A stretch of 64,000 nt of DNA from assembly GCA_977006965.1 (NCBI GenBank), contig OZ345354.1, forward strand, positions 3,410,001-3,474,000, read 5' to 3'. Made by a program: the position numbers and the translations under genes. Under the pieces are notes generated by a model, which saw only the letters and a list, made by a program, of their open reading frames with translations, was not told the origin of the DNA and did not search any database. This DNA is from Phymatolithon calcareum. Its lineage: Eukaryota > Rhodophyta > Florideophyceae > Hapalidiales. Below, one piece after another: positions 46,662 to 58,215 of this stretch; within the stretch, counting starts at the first letter, position 1, and every line of letters starts with the position of its first letter.

Positions 46662-48008
46662 CTACAGACGATAGAGGAACATTCCACTTTTATCTCGGAC
46701 AGTCAAGAAAATTTTCGATATCGAAAAAACGGTCATGACGTCGGGGTTGAACTCGATCCAGTAGCCTTTCTCTTTCGTCTTCTCAGCACCTCCGAGCCGG
46801 CGAATCTCTTCGGCTAGGAACATGCACGAGACGTAACCTTTCTCTCGCGATATGCACCGTGTCGTGGACAAATCTCTGCAAAGTCTTGACTTAGCTCCCC
46901 GGATAGCAAAGTCGCGAACAAGGGTAAACTTGTCCGTCATATATCCGTCGACGGCAATGCTGTCGGCACTACCAGCGAGGCCTCTGAAAAATCCACTGGA
47001 CGTCTTCCTGTGCTTCGCAGGGCGCAAGAATAAATCTCGCGTGTCTGTACTTCCAGTAGACACTTTGTCGACGTCAATAGTCTTCGAGGTTTTATCCGAC
47101 AAAATTTGATCAATCAGCTTCATCGTGCGGGTAGAGCTCTTAAATGACTTAAGCCATTCTAGCATTTCGCACGTGTGACCCCGAGGAGTGCCGAAGTTTC
47201 TCTGTGCAATGTGAACCTTTTTCGCCAGAGTTAACTTCATGATTTGAGCGTGTGCCTTCCCGATCTTCGTTCGAAGAACCGCTTTGCTTTCCACGTTGCA
47301 ATTCGCAAAATTCATAAGAGACAAGCCAGAAATTTCCTCGCACGGCCCAAACAGCTCTGCGTTCCTAGTTTGGTGCTCTTCGTTGATCCAACCTTGCAGT
47401 CCGTCAACTGCGCACGTAAACGACCAGACAGTAGCCGTTAGGAGGAGCCGGACGTGGTCTTCCAGACCGATTTCCATTTTCCTCACCAACTCGATATACG
47501 GTACAGAGCTCGGGAGGGCTTGTTCTGGAAGCTTTTTAGACCCGCTGCTTTTTGATGCGTGATCGTAGTTGTAGGAAGACGAAGTCACGCATGTGTGTAC
47601 ATGTCGCAGCAATTCGTGAATGTTATGTATCTCAGAACCCAATCCGTCACTGTGCAACTTCTCAGCTGTAATGACAGACTCTATCATTCGGTTTAAAAGG
47701 CCCATAACTAGAGCCACTGTCATTACCTCTGCGTCACCGGCATGTGCTCGACTTGTGGTACCATGAGGATTCAAATCTCCATCACGACACATAGAGACAG
47801 CTGTCAATGGATGATCTTGTTCAGCAGTCGCAGAGAATACTCGACTGTTCGGCTCCATAGGGTTTCCCGGAGCCAGGATTCTGGCGCTATTGTTCATCTG
47901 GGGCAGGCCTCTGTCACGCCGCTGCCCATACGTGCGCCTGCTTCGGCCTTGTGATTCACTTTGGGCATCTTCTTGGTCATTACGGGACGCGGAAGAGTTC
48001 GGATTCAT
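46662..48008 (-). CDS. Orphan protein of about 448 residues, intact frame
   Basis: The longest uninterrupted non-transposon frame in the window. It stays open to 48,371, but the first 120 codons of that version run across a perfect hairpin and look unlike protein. I therefore prefer the ATG at 48,008 (MNPNSSASRND), with 48,101 as an alternative. The protein has a hydrophilic, Arg/Ser/Asn-rich N-terminus, a helical middle (ELVRKMEIGLEDHVRLLLTA, WSFTCAVDGLQGWI), a basic segment, and no membrane anchor or signal peptide. I recognise no family. Long openness among heavily mutated neighbours suggests selection until recently. The hairpin cluster lies just upstream. Confidence 0.55.
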   Translation of the reverse strand: MNPNSSASRNDQEDAQSESQGRSRRTYGQRRDRGLPQMNNSARILAPGNPMEPNSRVFSATAEQDHPLTAVSMCRDGDLNPHGTTSRAHAGDAEVMTVALVMGLLNRMIESVITAEKLHSDGLGSEIHNIHELLRHVHTCVTSSSYNYDHASKSSGSKKLPEQALPSSVPYIELVRKMEIGLEDHVRLLLTATVWSFTCAVDGLQGWINEEHQTRNAELFGPCEEISGLSLMNFANCNVESKAVLRTKIGKAHAQIMKLTLAKKVHIAQRNFGTPRGHTCEMLEWLKSFKSSTRTMKLIDQILSDKTSKTIDVDKVSTGSTDTRDLFLRPAKHRKTSSGFFRGLAGSADSIAVDGYMTDKFTLVRDFAIRGAKSRLCRDLSTTRCISREKGYVSCMFLAEEIRRLGGAEKTKEKGYWIEFNPDVMTVFSISKIFLTVRDKSGMFLYRL

Positions 48009-48279
48009 CTGGAGATGGAAAAAATGGCGAAGAAGATGGATGGCAACGGACATCGCGTGCTTACAGATTTCAACTGCATTTCCTTCGATTTTTCTCTTCA
48101 TTTCGCTTCTACGGAGCGCGCTCCATATATGACGTGAGTTCCCGGGAGCGCCCGTATGCGGTTGAGCGATCCGTTTTGGACAGCTATCTATGGTCCGAAA
48201 TACACATATCCTTTCCACTCCGGTGCGAAGGACAAGTGTATTTCGGATCCATCGACTTCGAATTAATGACACCAAGAAG

Positions 48280-48343
48280 ATACTGCAGCGATAGCTTCTT
48301 TGAGACAAAATATTTCGTCTCAAAGAAGCTATCGCTGCAGTAT
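48280..48343. repeat. Perfect hairpin, 27-bp arms, 10-base loop
   Basis: 48,280-48,306 is the exact reverse complement of 48,317-48,343, separated by AAAATATTTC. It lies about 270 bp upstream of the preferred start of the orphan ORF. A foldback element, a small-RNA precursor or a recombination product are all possible. Confidence 0.9.
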
Positions 48344-48567
48344 GCTTCAGTGTTGGCGTATCTGAGCTCATGGGGCAGATACTAAATACCTAGGAACCTT
48401 GTGGACACACATTTGTCCATACAGTGCCTACTTAGTATCAATCTGAATACAGTACGTATGCACAGCTCGAAACATTCAATCGGATCATTTTTTAAAATTA
48501 AAAGGACGAAAGTTTTTAAACAATATATATGTTCGTGCTGGACGTCGACGTTTTGACATCCATCATC

Positions 48568-48607
48568 GAGTTGTTCTAGGACAAATTAAGTTGTCCTAGA
48601 ACAACTC
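48568..48607. repeat. Perfect hairpin, 17-bp arms, 6-base loop
   Basis: GAGTTGTTCTAGGACAA and its exact reverse complement flank ATTAAG. Confidence 0.9.
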
Positions 48608-48841
48608 CACATAAGTATATACTTAAGGCTACAGTAGAATTTAAGAGATACGAGCGGAATCGAATCATTCAAGGTCCATACAGGCAGTACTCAGACCTGT
48701 GTATTCATACACAAGTCGATACAACACCCAGCACATCATGCATGACTTGCACATCACGTTTTTCTTAGCAGGTTAAGAGAAACTTAGGAGCCATCGCATC
48801 ATGATTTGATTGCTCAAAAGTTTGTCTTATCCACGACCCTG

Positions 48842-48882
48842 GTTTGAATTTGTGTTTCAATTATTGAAACATAAATTTAAAC
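48842..48882. repeat. Hairpin, 19-bp arms, two mismatches, 3-base loop
   Basis: 48,842-48,860 against 48,864-48,882. Both mismatches are C/T differences. Confidence 0.8.
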
Positions 48883-49065
48883 GAGAGTCTTGGATACGAC
48901 ATAGTCAAACACAATTACTGCTTATTGAATGGCCCTTTGTGAAAAGCTATACCTCTTGCCCCGCAGAGACGAATCACATTTCCCGTGTCGTTGAGGGAAC
49001 AATGCTCATTGCGGACGTCGTCCCATGGTCCATCGTTCTAACTGAACAGCGCAACGCGATGCAGG

Positions 49066-49129
49066 GCAATGAGCGATGCCCAATGCGCAAATCTGTATTC
49101 AGCATTCCTCATTGGGCATGGCTCATTGC
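49066..49129. repeat. Hairpin, 20-bp core arms, one mismatch
   Basis: 49,066-49,085 (GCAATGAGCGATGCCCAATG) pairs with 49,110-49,129. The pairing continues outward with a bulge to the GATGCAGG/CTGCATC flanks, so the stem exceeds 27 bp. The loop is 24 bases. Confidence 0.8.
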
Positions 49130-49199
49130 TCCTGGACTGCATCCTCCGATCAGTTCATCACATCAATTCCCGCTCGTTAGAGCGTCCCTAACTACATTA

Positions 49200-50080
49200 T
49201 AATGCCCCGTAATCGGTCTAATTTGGTTTTGTCGACAGCTGTTGTTCTGATATCCATTTATCCCTGCGCATCGCTCCCAATTTCAATCTCGAACGCAAAC
49301 AAGCCGCTTGTCCGTCTCTTGGACTTGATTCTGCTTCTAATCCTTGCAGTGGCTTATTATGACAAAGAGCGGTAACTGTCGCGTACACAGGAATCTCATT
49401 ACTCCCGCCAGATGTTGAAACGCATTCCTTTTCTCACGAGCGACACATGTGCATTAATTCTATCCCGTCGGCCTAATATTACTCGCGATTTACTATCTTG
49501 ATCCCTTATGGACCAGTACTTCATGTTGTCTCGAAGGCATTATAAGATAACTAGATGATAGGATGTTCCCGTTCTACGATTTTAACGCTCTTAAAATCTC
49601 TGCCACATCTACCAATATTGTCATTCATTCTGTTTGTCCTCTTTCTTCCTGTTCGTGAAGTTTTTTTACCTCTACCTTGTACTACACTCACTATGCTTCA
49701 TTCCTGGCCACACCCACGAACATTTCGACACAGAACCTGAATACCTGCTTGCTGCTCATGATTGTACCGAGATACATCGCCAGGATGCAAAGTGGATTGG
49801 GCTGACATGTCCACGTGGAGAGATGTCGAAAAGTCGAGCTTGCTGATTCGCGCAAAACTAAGAAGTCCATTCAATAAACGAGATTCACTGCACTCTTTAC
49901 TTTCGGTTTGAGTTGTAGGAGCTTACATACCACTCAAACTTCCATCTGCACAATGCATGTAATGGCATCGCGTACTACTGTGTCATGGATTGTACCTCTT
50001 ATACGGTACAATATCGCAAGCTCTGCGAGTCCATTAGGACTGGACTAATTAACAAACGTCAGTCCCAAGATAAGGCAGTA
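49200..50080. other. Non-coding stretch
   Basis: Nothing recognisable; the small frames are leucine/phenylalanine-rich readings of pyrimidine-rich sequence. Confidence 0.45.
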
Positions 50081-50085
50081 GACCG

Positions 50086-50505
50086 CTAAGCCGGCAGAAG
50101 CCATTCGTCCGTTATCAAAAGCTCGTTTTCCGTTGAGTGATAGTTTTCGATTTCGACCGCGTCAGCCATTTGATTCACATCCTTCATTTGCTTTTCGTTC
50201 TTTTTCCTCCATTTCTCGTTCCGTTCCTCCAAGATCTCTATTTTCGAGCGAAGAGCAGCTACAGTACTGTCTCTCTCGCGGTCGAGTCCGTAAATAGCTT
50301 TCTCCGCAACTCGGGCCGTCCCGGATTGCTTGCATAATCCGCGAATTTCTCGGACATCGGCGATGAGAGCATTCAAACGGTCATTCAGGCTTCTGTTTTC
50401 TTTCCTGGACAAAACGAAATCGAAGGCGAGCTTGTCATTCTTGTATTCCAAGCCAATGACACGATCTTCCAGCTTACGGTTCTTTTCGACGAGTTGGTGC
50501 TCCAT
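50086..50505 (-). CDS. Small coiled-coil protein
   Basis: 139 codons from ATG 50,505, no interruption. Heptad-rich almost throughout (MEHQLVEKNRKLEDRVIGLE, then RSKIEILEERNEKWRKKNEK), no membrane segment. A structural or adaptor role would suit a coiled coil, but no family is recognised. It may be one exon of a longer gene. Confidence 0.45.
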   Translation of the reverse strand: MEHQLVEKNRKLEDRVIGLEYKNDKLAFDFVLSRKENRSLNDRLNALIADVREIRGLCKQSGTARVAEKAIYGLDRERDSTVAALRSKIEILEERNEKWRKKNEKQMKDVNQMADAVEIENYHSTENELLITDEWLLPA

Positions 50506-50509
50506 GCTG

Positions 50510-53500
50510 GCAGGCGGTTAGCGTACTTAGCGATGGAGGTTTCGCAGTGGGTCGAATGAACTGGGGAAAGTAGTGTATTCTCACCAAATGAATGTTCCGG
50601 TCGTTGGAATAATGGGTTTTACTGTCGCTGTTGATAAATTTCGTAATAGTAGTTTATTATTATACTTCCGTGCAAAGCCGCCTTCGATAGTGTAACTGCG
50701 GGTACTCGAAACTCTATCCTGGTAAAGCCCGCAAGACGCATAACTAGTGGTCTCAGTGTAGCATACATAGTACTCTCTGTGACACTATTCTTTGTACTGG
50801 CCGACCAGAAAACTCTGAGAACGTATCATAGTATTGCTATTCTTTGTACAAACTTGATTTCCTGCAACTTACTGTGCGCAGTATATCTGCGGATAGCTAG
50901 AGTTTTGTTAGCTTCCAGGACGTATTTTCCCCCTTGAATGGACACAGTTTTCTCTCTACGTATCCTTCGCTTATTGCCACAGAAGAGATTTTTAGTACGT
51001 ACAGATGGTTTTTTGATCGCTCGAAAAGTAAAATTTAACAATTATACGACACGGCGGATTACTTCCTGCGCGGTACTCCTGTACAGTACAGTACTCTGCG
51101 GCGCACGATCTCCAACTACAGTATCGTATTGACATGACCCGGCAACGTGGCCGGCTCATCTCAATGTTATTTTGTGAAACAACTGTAAACTCCAACGTTT
51201 CAGAGCTACTTAAGGTGATCCGCAGCCCCTCCCTCCATGATTTCGTGCTGCAGTCATCAGGAAGCTGATCCTCACCACCTCCACTACGACAGTGTGCAGG
51301 CGGCTTCCGTTTCCTCCAAGTCCTCCGCAATTTGTCGGAGAAGCAATGTCATTTGGGATCTTTTTTCTCTATGGATTCATCTTCTTACATTATCTCGATG
51401 ATGCCCGAACGCGACTGCTTCATGTTTCATGTTGTCCACCATATCGTCTCGAAAATAACTCAAGAAAAGGTGCATCCTTCGCTATTGACGCTTTAACGAT
51501 GGTGCACGCATTATTTAATCCTCGTCCATGAATTGACTTTTCTGACATGTGTGGTTTATTTTCATTTGGCCTTCTAAACAAAAGATATATATTTATCATT
51601 TTCCTTTTCTCATCTCTTCATGGGCATGTGTTGATTGATCTCAGTCGGAAATAGTAACAAAGCACGTCAATTGCTCAAGTTCTTCACAATGAGACCGGTC
51701 TCTTCAATCAAAGTATAGCTTCGTCACTGGCATTGGACATTTGACTTTTGTTCACGTTCGATTCTCACAAGATGTGCTGGGCACTTGCGGCTTTTTGGAT
51801 AATTTAAAAGACCTTCCTGTCAGTGGTGATACTGACATTTCATTACTCTTAGTAAGGATGGCATCAGGGTTTGCACTGGAAGTCTTCCAAAGAAATAAAT
51901 TGTGTCTTATAGAAATGAGCTGATGTTCCTTCACCTAAATTCACGGTCAATGGAACCGAATAGTGTGTATGATCCATGGATATGGTGTACTAGATTCATG
52001 GTTTACGAATTCCTCCAGACTACTTGATCGACGTAGACAAAAAACCAGAATCCAAACGTCGATTTCTAGGTCTTGTGTACAAAGTTCGAAACTTAATATC
52101 AAGACATTACTCAACCTTAAGAAGAGATTTCAGATTGGTTTTTCTAAACCTCCTCGGGAACCATCCCACACAGATTGGAAAACTATACCTATGGACAAGG
52201 AGGTAAGAGAGAAGTATGCCTCGAGTTTTCATAGCACATTGCGAGGTTTTAAAGCAGGCCGAAGAGGCACTGGAGCAACCTGTCCGCCAACGACGCTAGT
52301 ATGGAGGCTTAATTCCATGCAATTATGGTCCACGCGCAAGAATTGGTCTTACACGGGTGTGATCCACAATGGTGGATTACTTGCCAATGTGCACCGACTT
52401 ACATATATTTTGGGGGTAAGCGTAAGGGGAAAGTCACGTGTAGTCACGAGTGTGTCACTCATTTTCTCTGCTATTCTTGCTGTATCGGAGTGAGAATACT
52501 GTACTGTATACATCTCTTTCTTTCTGTATGGGAGTGAGACTAATACTCTTATATTGTATGACAATTACTTTCTTTGTTTATTCTCTCCCCAGCTTCTGTT
52601 CTGCTCTTATTTCCGGACCCAGAGTATTACATAAAACACTCAAATGACTCGGTGCACAAGTCGGTGCACACGGAAAAAATAATGACAAACTGTTCATTAA
52701 TTTCATCATGAGCACCGGCTTGTGCACCGACGAAAAGAGTTATGAATTTTGAAGATCTTCCGATTTGTTAAGTTCGTACTTGTAAAACGCTCTTCTCACT
52801 TCATGATATTCGTATTGATCTTCGCACCACTTAGTTCTTAATCTTTCGCAAAACAATCTATTCTTTATGAGTCTAAGAATGTTGTTCGACAAAAGTATTA
52901 ATCCATCAGCACCAGGAATACGTGTTGCACGTGATGAACGATAATCGATATTCTATAGAAAATTTAAGAGGTACTCAAATAGTTTCAGAGATATGCTGAT
53001 TGTCTACGACGATTTGAAGTTGATCAGAAGAAGAAATAATAGGTGCTTATTCATGTAAACTAGAGTAAACCCAGCTGTATAGTTCACTGAAAGTCACAAA
53101 CATTCAGAAGAAACTTAACCGCTCGGAATAAATCATGATATGGAAATGAATTTCCTACTATAAGATTAACAGTTTTGAAACTCTTTAAAATCTGGTATGG
53201 AACAGAGTCAAACCGTAGACCCAGATCATTTTTACTAAATGGCATCTGCGAAAAGTGCGGTGAAATGTGATACATGCCTTCATGAGTAATTGTAGTAGTC
53301 TGGAGTTGACCAGAATAGAGAATTTTTGCTCCTGAATCGACTACTATTTACTTAAGTCATATCAGGGTAAATTTCGTTATACGATCGAGGAGAATAGAAT
53401 AGAGATGAAAAGCAGTCATTCTGTATCCAATCTGCATATGTTTAAAGGAATGAACTTAAATAGGGAAGTGTTGGATTACTAATACGACAGTGACGAATAT

Positions 53501-54440
53501 ATGAAGAAATTTGGCCTTTATTATTTATCTAGAGAAGTAAAAGCTATGCAGACACCATCAACTTTGCTATAAACTACTCCAATATGTGGATCGAAATAGG
53601 GTGATCAAGGAAAGATGACTTTATATGAGATATAAGATTATCAGAGAAACTCGATAAGAGAAGAAAGGCAGAAGAATGCATGAATATCGCGCCGCAAGTG
53701 TAAAAGTTCAATTAACGCACAAGGGCTGATATGTGCCTAGCGCATTTCATTTATCTTCAATTAAATTGTTTCAATCGCCATGATCACTGTTTTTGCATCT
53801 AATTATATAGTTGGGCAGTTAAAAACAGAAGACCGTAATAGACTACTACACTCTACTCTTTGAAATGCTCCCCCGGTGGCTCCGATTTGGTTTTCATTCC
53901 GTGCGCTTTCAAATGCACTCATAGATTGGATTACTACACTGTACTGTGCAAAAGGATGCCGCCCCTGCCTCTAATCGTTCTGGTACAAAAGCAGAATTCT
54001 GTTCAATCTCTCCGAGACGGAGTTTAGGAGTTTTAATTATATGCATCAGTTCATATAGTCTGTGTTGTCATCCGTTTTCATGGAATGCAAATGCTGAACA
54101 GATGATATACCATAGCTATAGATTCTGGCTGGTTGCTCACTGTAACATCTAAGGGTGCAGTAAAGCCAAAGCTTACTCGCGTGGGTGCAATACATGTGGC
54201 TCTTCTTCCCCGCTCAAAGAAGGGGGACATTTTCCCCCGAAAACAACTTTTCTACGCTATTCTAATGGCATACAATTCCCTCCCCTGGTCCAAGCCGAGG
54301 AGTTCATTTGGTTTCCGCGGCTAGCCTCTGGATCTTCTTCCGATTTTTCACATCTTTGATGCATCATAACGAATCTCAGACAGAGTGTCATAAATCCCTG
54401 TGTGAATGGAATAGTACGCCGATCTATGTGTATAAAATGA
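50510..54440. other. Long gene-poor stretch
   Basis: No recognised gene. A plus-strand frame at 51,963-52,493 (176 codons) shows no motif. AT-rich from 52,750 to 53,900. One hairpin at 52,649-52,730 is listed separately. Confidence 0.4.
52649..52730. repeat. Hairpin, 19-bp arms, one mismatch
   Basis: TCGGTGCACAAGTCGGTGC at 52,649-52,667 pairs with 52,712-52,730; loop 44 bases. Within each arm GGTGCAC is itself partly repeated. Confidence 0.75.
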
Positions 54441-54449
54441 ATCCCAGGC

Positions 54450-55738
54450 ATGTTTAGCCGACATCTGCAGTCAACATATACAATTTACGGCCAGATGACC
54501 GGCCAGAGGAAAGGGCGGGGGTCCCGCAGCGTTATCCCTCTGAGCTCCGAAAGCTTGCTTCCGCGCCACCAGCTTCTTATTGGAGCTTCGAGTGGGTCCA
54601 GCATCTCGAACCTGAAGCGGGCCAAAATGCTCTTCCCACCATATGCTTCCCAACACGGAGCTTCTGATCCTGTAAATGTCTCGAAAGACACTTCTGTTCT
54701 CATATTGAACTTTCTGTACGAATAATGCAAGATTGGCACGGGAGATATACTGGAAAATGACACTATAGGCGGAATGGTACAAGGTTTGCGGATGTTGTAC
54801 GAAGAACACGGGCATATTCAGACTTGGAGAGTCAATCAAAGCTCCAGAGAAGCAATTGGGAACCCTCTTACCAGTAACCACGACATAACGCTGTTGCGTC
54901 GCGCACATAGGGTGACACTGGCCAAACATGGCGATATGAGTATCAAAGCCCGCCCAATCACGGTGGGCATCGTGTCTGCCATGCAGAAATGTTCTGTTTC
55001 GGAGGCGAGAAGCCTGCTAGGCTATGCGACGTTACGCTTCATTCCATCCTCGTCCTTGGAATGCACTTCGTCCTTCGATATGATGAGGTATTGAAGTTGA
55101 GAGTGGAACACATTTCAACGGATGGATCTGACACAAAGCTCACCATAAGGACAACAATCAAGAATCCCACGGAGCAAAGGGTTTATACAATTCGCGAATG
55201 GCCGGGCAACACGGAGCTGACAAATTGTCCATACATGGATCCGGTTATTGCCCTATACTCATGGCAGGGCGTCAGAGGAAGTGATATTGGTCCTCTTTAC
55301 TGCGACTTAACAGAGACACGGGGAGGAGTCGTGGTAAACGCCAGCAAGGAAATGAGTTCATCAAAGTTTACGAAACTACTGAGAAACCGCTTGGAAATTA
55401 TTGGTATTGGAAAAGGTGACGTCATGATGTACTCCGGCCACTCTATCAAAAGAGGAGCTGTTCAGCTGTACCGTTCGCTGAATCTTCGTGATGAGAAAAT
55501 CATGGAGATTGTGCAAATGAAGGGTCCCCATGCCTACGCAAATTATTGTGCTGCTTATAAGGATTGTGCGTCGCCCAGTCTTCCCAGGTTTGCGTCCTGG
55601 ATAGGTTTCGTCAAGCATGCGGAAACAATTGGAAAGGAGCACGATTTGGTATACGATGAGGCGAAGTACGCGGCATTTGTGATGGAAGTATTTGGAACGG
55701 ATGCTTTACAAGACAAAGGCTCCGATGCTGACGAATAG
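54450..55738 (+). pseudogene. Tyrosine recombinase, Crypton-like element B
   Basis: Homologous to element A along its length. The N-terminal part 54,630-54,722 (DPVNVSKDTSVLILNFLYE) is followed in the same frame by TAA (54,723-54,725) and then MLYEEHGH and NPLTSNHDITLLRRAHR. A frameshift near 55,005 leads into an intact core of about 245 codons: Arg I in VLRYDEVLKLRVEHI, His box GHSIKRGAVQLYR, nucleophile Tyr in HAYANYCAAY, and an acidic C-terminus ending at 55,738. The core is undamaged, so B is younger or better kept than A. Its companion gene lies tail-to-tail downstream. Confidence 0.78.
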
Positions 55739-55812
55739 TGTTCTGCACATGTACCGTTTTCTAGATATTTAGATGTCCTGATTCATAAACGATTGCTTCA
55801 TGGTGATTTTAT

Positions 55813-56660
55813 TTAATACTTCTGCATCAAAATACTAGAAACGGCACGAGGCATTTCTCCAATGTCCCATTTCTTTTGAAATTTGACTATGGCTTCATTC
55901 CATTCCGCATCAGATCGCTTTTCCGATAGATTTGTAACACTTGATCCATCCGCGACGAGCCTTATAAGTTTGTTAATTCTTATATATCGGCGCTTATTTC
56001 CAATTTTATCTCATACTTGTTTGAATAATGGTCAGAGCCAATAGCGGCCTTTCTGTTTGCCACAATGCAAAACTTGCGTATCGGAACTTGTTGAGAGAGC
56101 TGGTCCCCAAATTGACAAAGAATCACGGTTTTTTCAATTGTCCTTTGTAACCCAGGGACCCATTTCTTCGCTGAGGTTTCAGACAGTTGCGACAGAAAAG
56201 TAGAAAAAAATTCTTCTTCATGGAGAATTGATAGATGTTTTGAACTTGAAGAGAAATCAGGGACGGGTACGTTCTCACGGTGCATTTGAGTGCCTTCGTG
56301 ATCATTAGAGGACTTCGGGATATGCTCTGCATCGTACGCAAGTGGCAGTGAAGGCTTAGATGAGGAGACTGATGCGATTCTGCGGCTTCTTAAAGTAAAA
56401 AAACAGCTTGTGAGAGCATCCACCCAAACCTTCATTTTATGCTGTCTCATTTCGTCGACGTTTCCCGTGCCAACCTGAACCGTCTTCTCCTCCTCCAGCT
56501 TGAGCCGAGCTCTAAATATGAACTCCCTCGACATCGCGAGAAAACGTTCACGGTTCACGCGCATCATCTGCCGCGGAGCTCGAAACCCAGTTCCATCGCC
56601 CCCTCCATGAATTGGCCTTGTAGATCCAGTTCGCTCCATGTCGAGGTGCGTACATCCCAT
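55813..56660 (-). pseudogene. Companion gene of recombinase element B, GCR1_C-like domain
   Basis: The frame 56,660-55,980 (226 codons) is basic at the start (VNRERFLAMSREFIFRARLK). VPGLQRTIEKTVILCQFGDQ aligns with the equivalent segment of companion A. A frameshift near 55,995 leads to KRRYIRINKLIRLVADG and W-x2-A ... KKW, ending at TAA 55,815-55,813. The gene converges on the recombinase with about 75 bp between their ends, whereas in element A both genes are on one strand. Confidence 0.5.
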
Positions 56661-57013
56661 CTCCCTTTAGCGTTGAATCAAGAGTCCAATATACTAAAAA
56701 ATAATGCTTCGGGAGCATGCGGTAGAGTCCGAGGCCGGGAGTGGTGCTACTGGACCATGTGACGTATTGATGCAGGGATATTATATGGTAAATTATCTCA
56801 TATAATATGTTCTGTGTCGTAGCTACGCGCCATTTGTATGTCTTTGAAATATCTTTCTGTCGGTATCTGGGCATGGATGCCTCTCTTCCGAACAAAGAGA
56901 GCTTGGAGTATATTCTTTTATCGCATATAAGACGTTCAGCGCTGTAACTTAGAGCCATATGTCTTTCACACATTCTGTGCCTGGCCGGTCATGGAAGTTC
57001 TCCTCCAAAAAAA

Positions 57014-57538
57014 ATGAGATTGGAGGACATCCTTAACACCCCGGTACGGCGCTTGCGAAAGAAATCCTCTTCTAGAATTACGAAGAATGGAAAACTATCT
57101 CCGGGATCCCCTGTTCTTTGCCCTTTTTGTCCGCTTCACTACTCTACGAGGTTTAATATGGTCAGACATGTAAGTATTCGAAAAGTATATCTTCGAGAAA
57201 GATTTTCGGCCGCAAAATCTGACTATTGTTTTCTTGCTCTGAATGGTGAAAGATTTCCATTTGAAACTGAAGAAATTCCTTTGTATGCTCTGCGGAATGA
57301 GAGTGGCCAGCTAAAAGAGTATGAATCGCCATATTTCTGTTGTACACACGGTAGGTGAAGGCACATTGAAACATTTTGAAGTGCATATTGTCGGTTTACT
57401 AACTCTTCTTTTATGCAGGGAGACACGAACAGAAAATATGTCTGTGATATTTGTCATGGTAGCTACCGTGACAAATCCCATTTGACTTCTCATATTAATC
57501 GTGTGCATAAGAACTCTAAGATAAATGAAATACTCTAA
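57014..57538 (+). pseudogene. Three-exon C2H2 zinc-finger gene (copy A)
   Basis: Exon 1 (57,014-57,169, 52 codons) ends exactly at the first His of finger 1 (CPFCPLHYSTRFNMVRH), with donor GTAAGT. Exon 2 should begin at 57,246 with VKDFH, completing H-x4-H, but the acceptor reads TG instead of AG. It carries finger 2 (CMLCGMRV ... NRHISVVH) with an internal TAA and ends at 57,350 before GTAGGT. Exon 3 (57,419-57,538, acceptor TTTATGCAG) encodes finger 3, CDICHGSYRDKSHLTSHINR and VH. All fingers are C-x2-C-x12-H-x4-H. The ATG is conserved with copy B. Confidence 0.75.
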
Positions 57539-57669
57539 TCTTCTTCTTCAATACTTCTACACCGCCTCTTATACTAGCTAAAGTGTTGTGAGAAGGAAGA
57601 GGAAAACGAAGCTGTTCTGAGGGGGGAACTGAGTTTGCGATTTTGAGAAGGGAAGAATATCGGTTTTGA

Positions 57670-57830
57670 ATTAGAAGAGGTGAAGGAAGTGGTTTGCGAG
57701 GAAGTAGAGCCCCAAGTCTTGCTGCGGGGCAGTAAAAACTCCCAACTTGACGCGTGTAAGAAGATCCCTCCGACTTGTTGCGGGGATGTAGAACATCCCG
57801 ACTTTTCGCGGAGAAAGATGAGCCCTCCGT
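57670..57830 (+). repeat. Degenerate 33-bp minisatellite units
   Basis: Several diverged units of the GAAGTAGAgCCCC...GACTT...GCGGGG type seen cleanly at 60.7 kb, just downstream of zinc-finger copy A. Confidence 0.55.
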
Positions 57831-57839
57831 GGTGAGTCC

Positions 57840-58215
57840 CTTCGGGGAAGTGGAGCGCGCTGTGGAGCATATAGTGTCTATTGTGTAAATCAAAAAGAGC
57901 ACAGTGCTGCAGCAGTCTAAAATAAGTGACTAATTGTAACATTGGAACGAAATCAAAGCGGTTATCGGGGCGTATATCACTGTAGTGTAATCATTGATCG
58001 CACTGCACTTGTTGAGGAATCGATTATAGGGGTGTAGATTTGAAGCAAAGAGTTCGTTGAGCAATCGGGTATTAGGGTGTATAATTGAAGAAAAGGATCA
58101 GTTGCGTCATCGATGATCGGGCTTTAGACGCAAGTACAGTTTCCAGAATGCCTTGTAGTCACCCCACCAAGAAGATCGCTCAGGGACGCAGTATAGCCTT
58201 AGTCAGTGGAGAGCA
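57840..58215 (+). repeat. Segmental duplication (left copy) with 45-bp minisatellite
   Basis: Aligns with 59,160-59,575, sharing for example CATATAGTGTCTATTGTGTA and TTGTAACATTGGAACGAAAT. The 45-bp units start at 58,012 (TTGAGGAATCGATTATAGGG) with two full units and part of a third. Confidence 0.8.

Noticed and set aside
48009-48371. Upstream extension of the orphan ORF to 48,371
   Set aside because: It crosses a perfect 27-bp hairpin and reads like random sequence; a downstream ATG is preferred.
51963-52493. 176-codon plus-strand ORF
   Set aside because: No recognisable domain, and overlapping frames of similar length exist.
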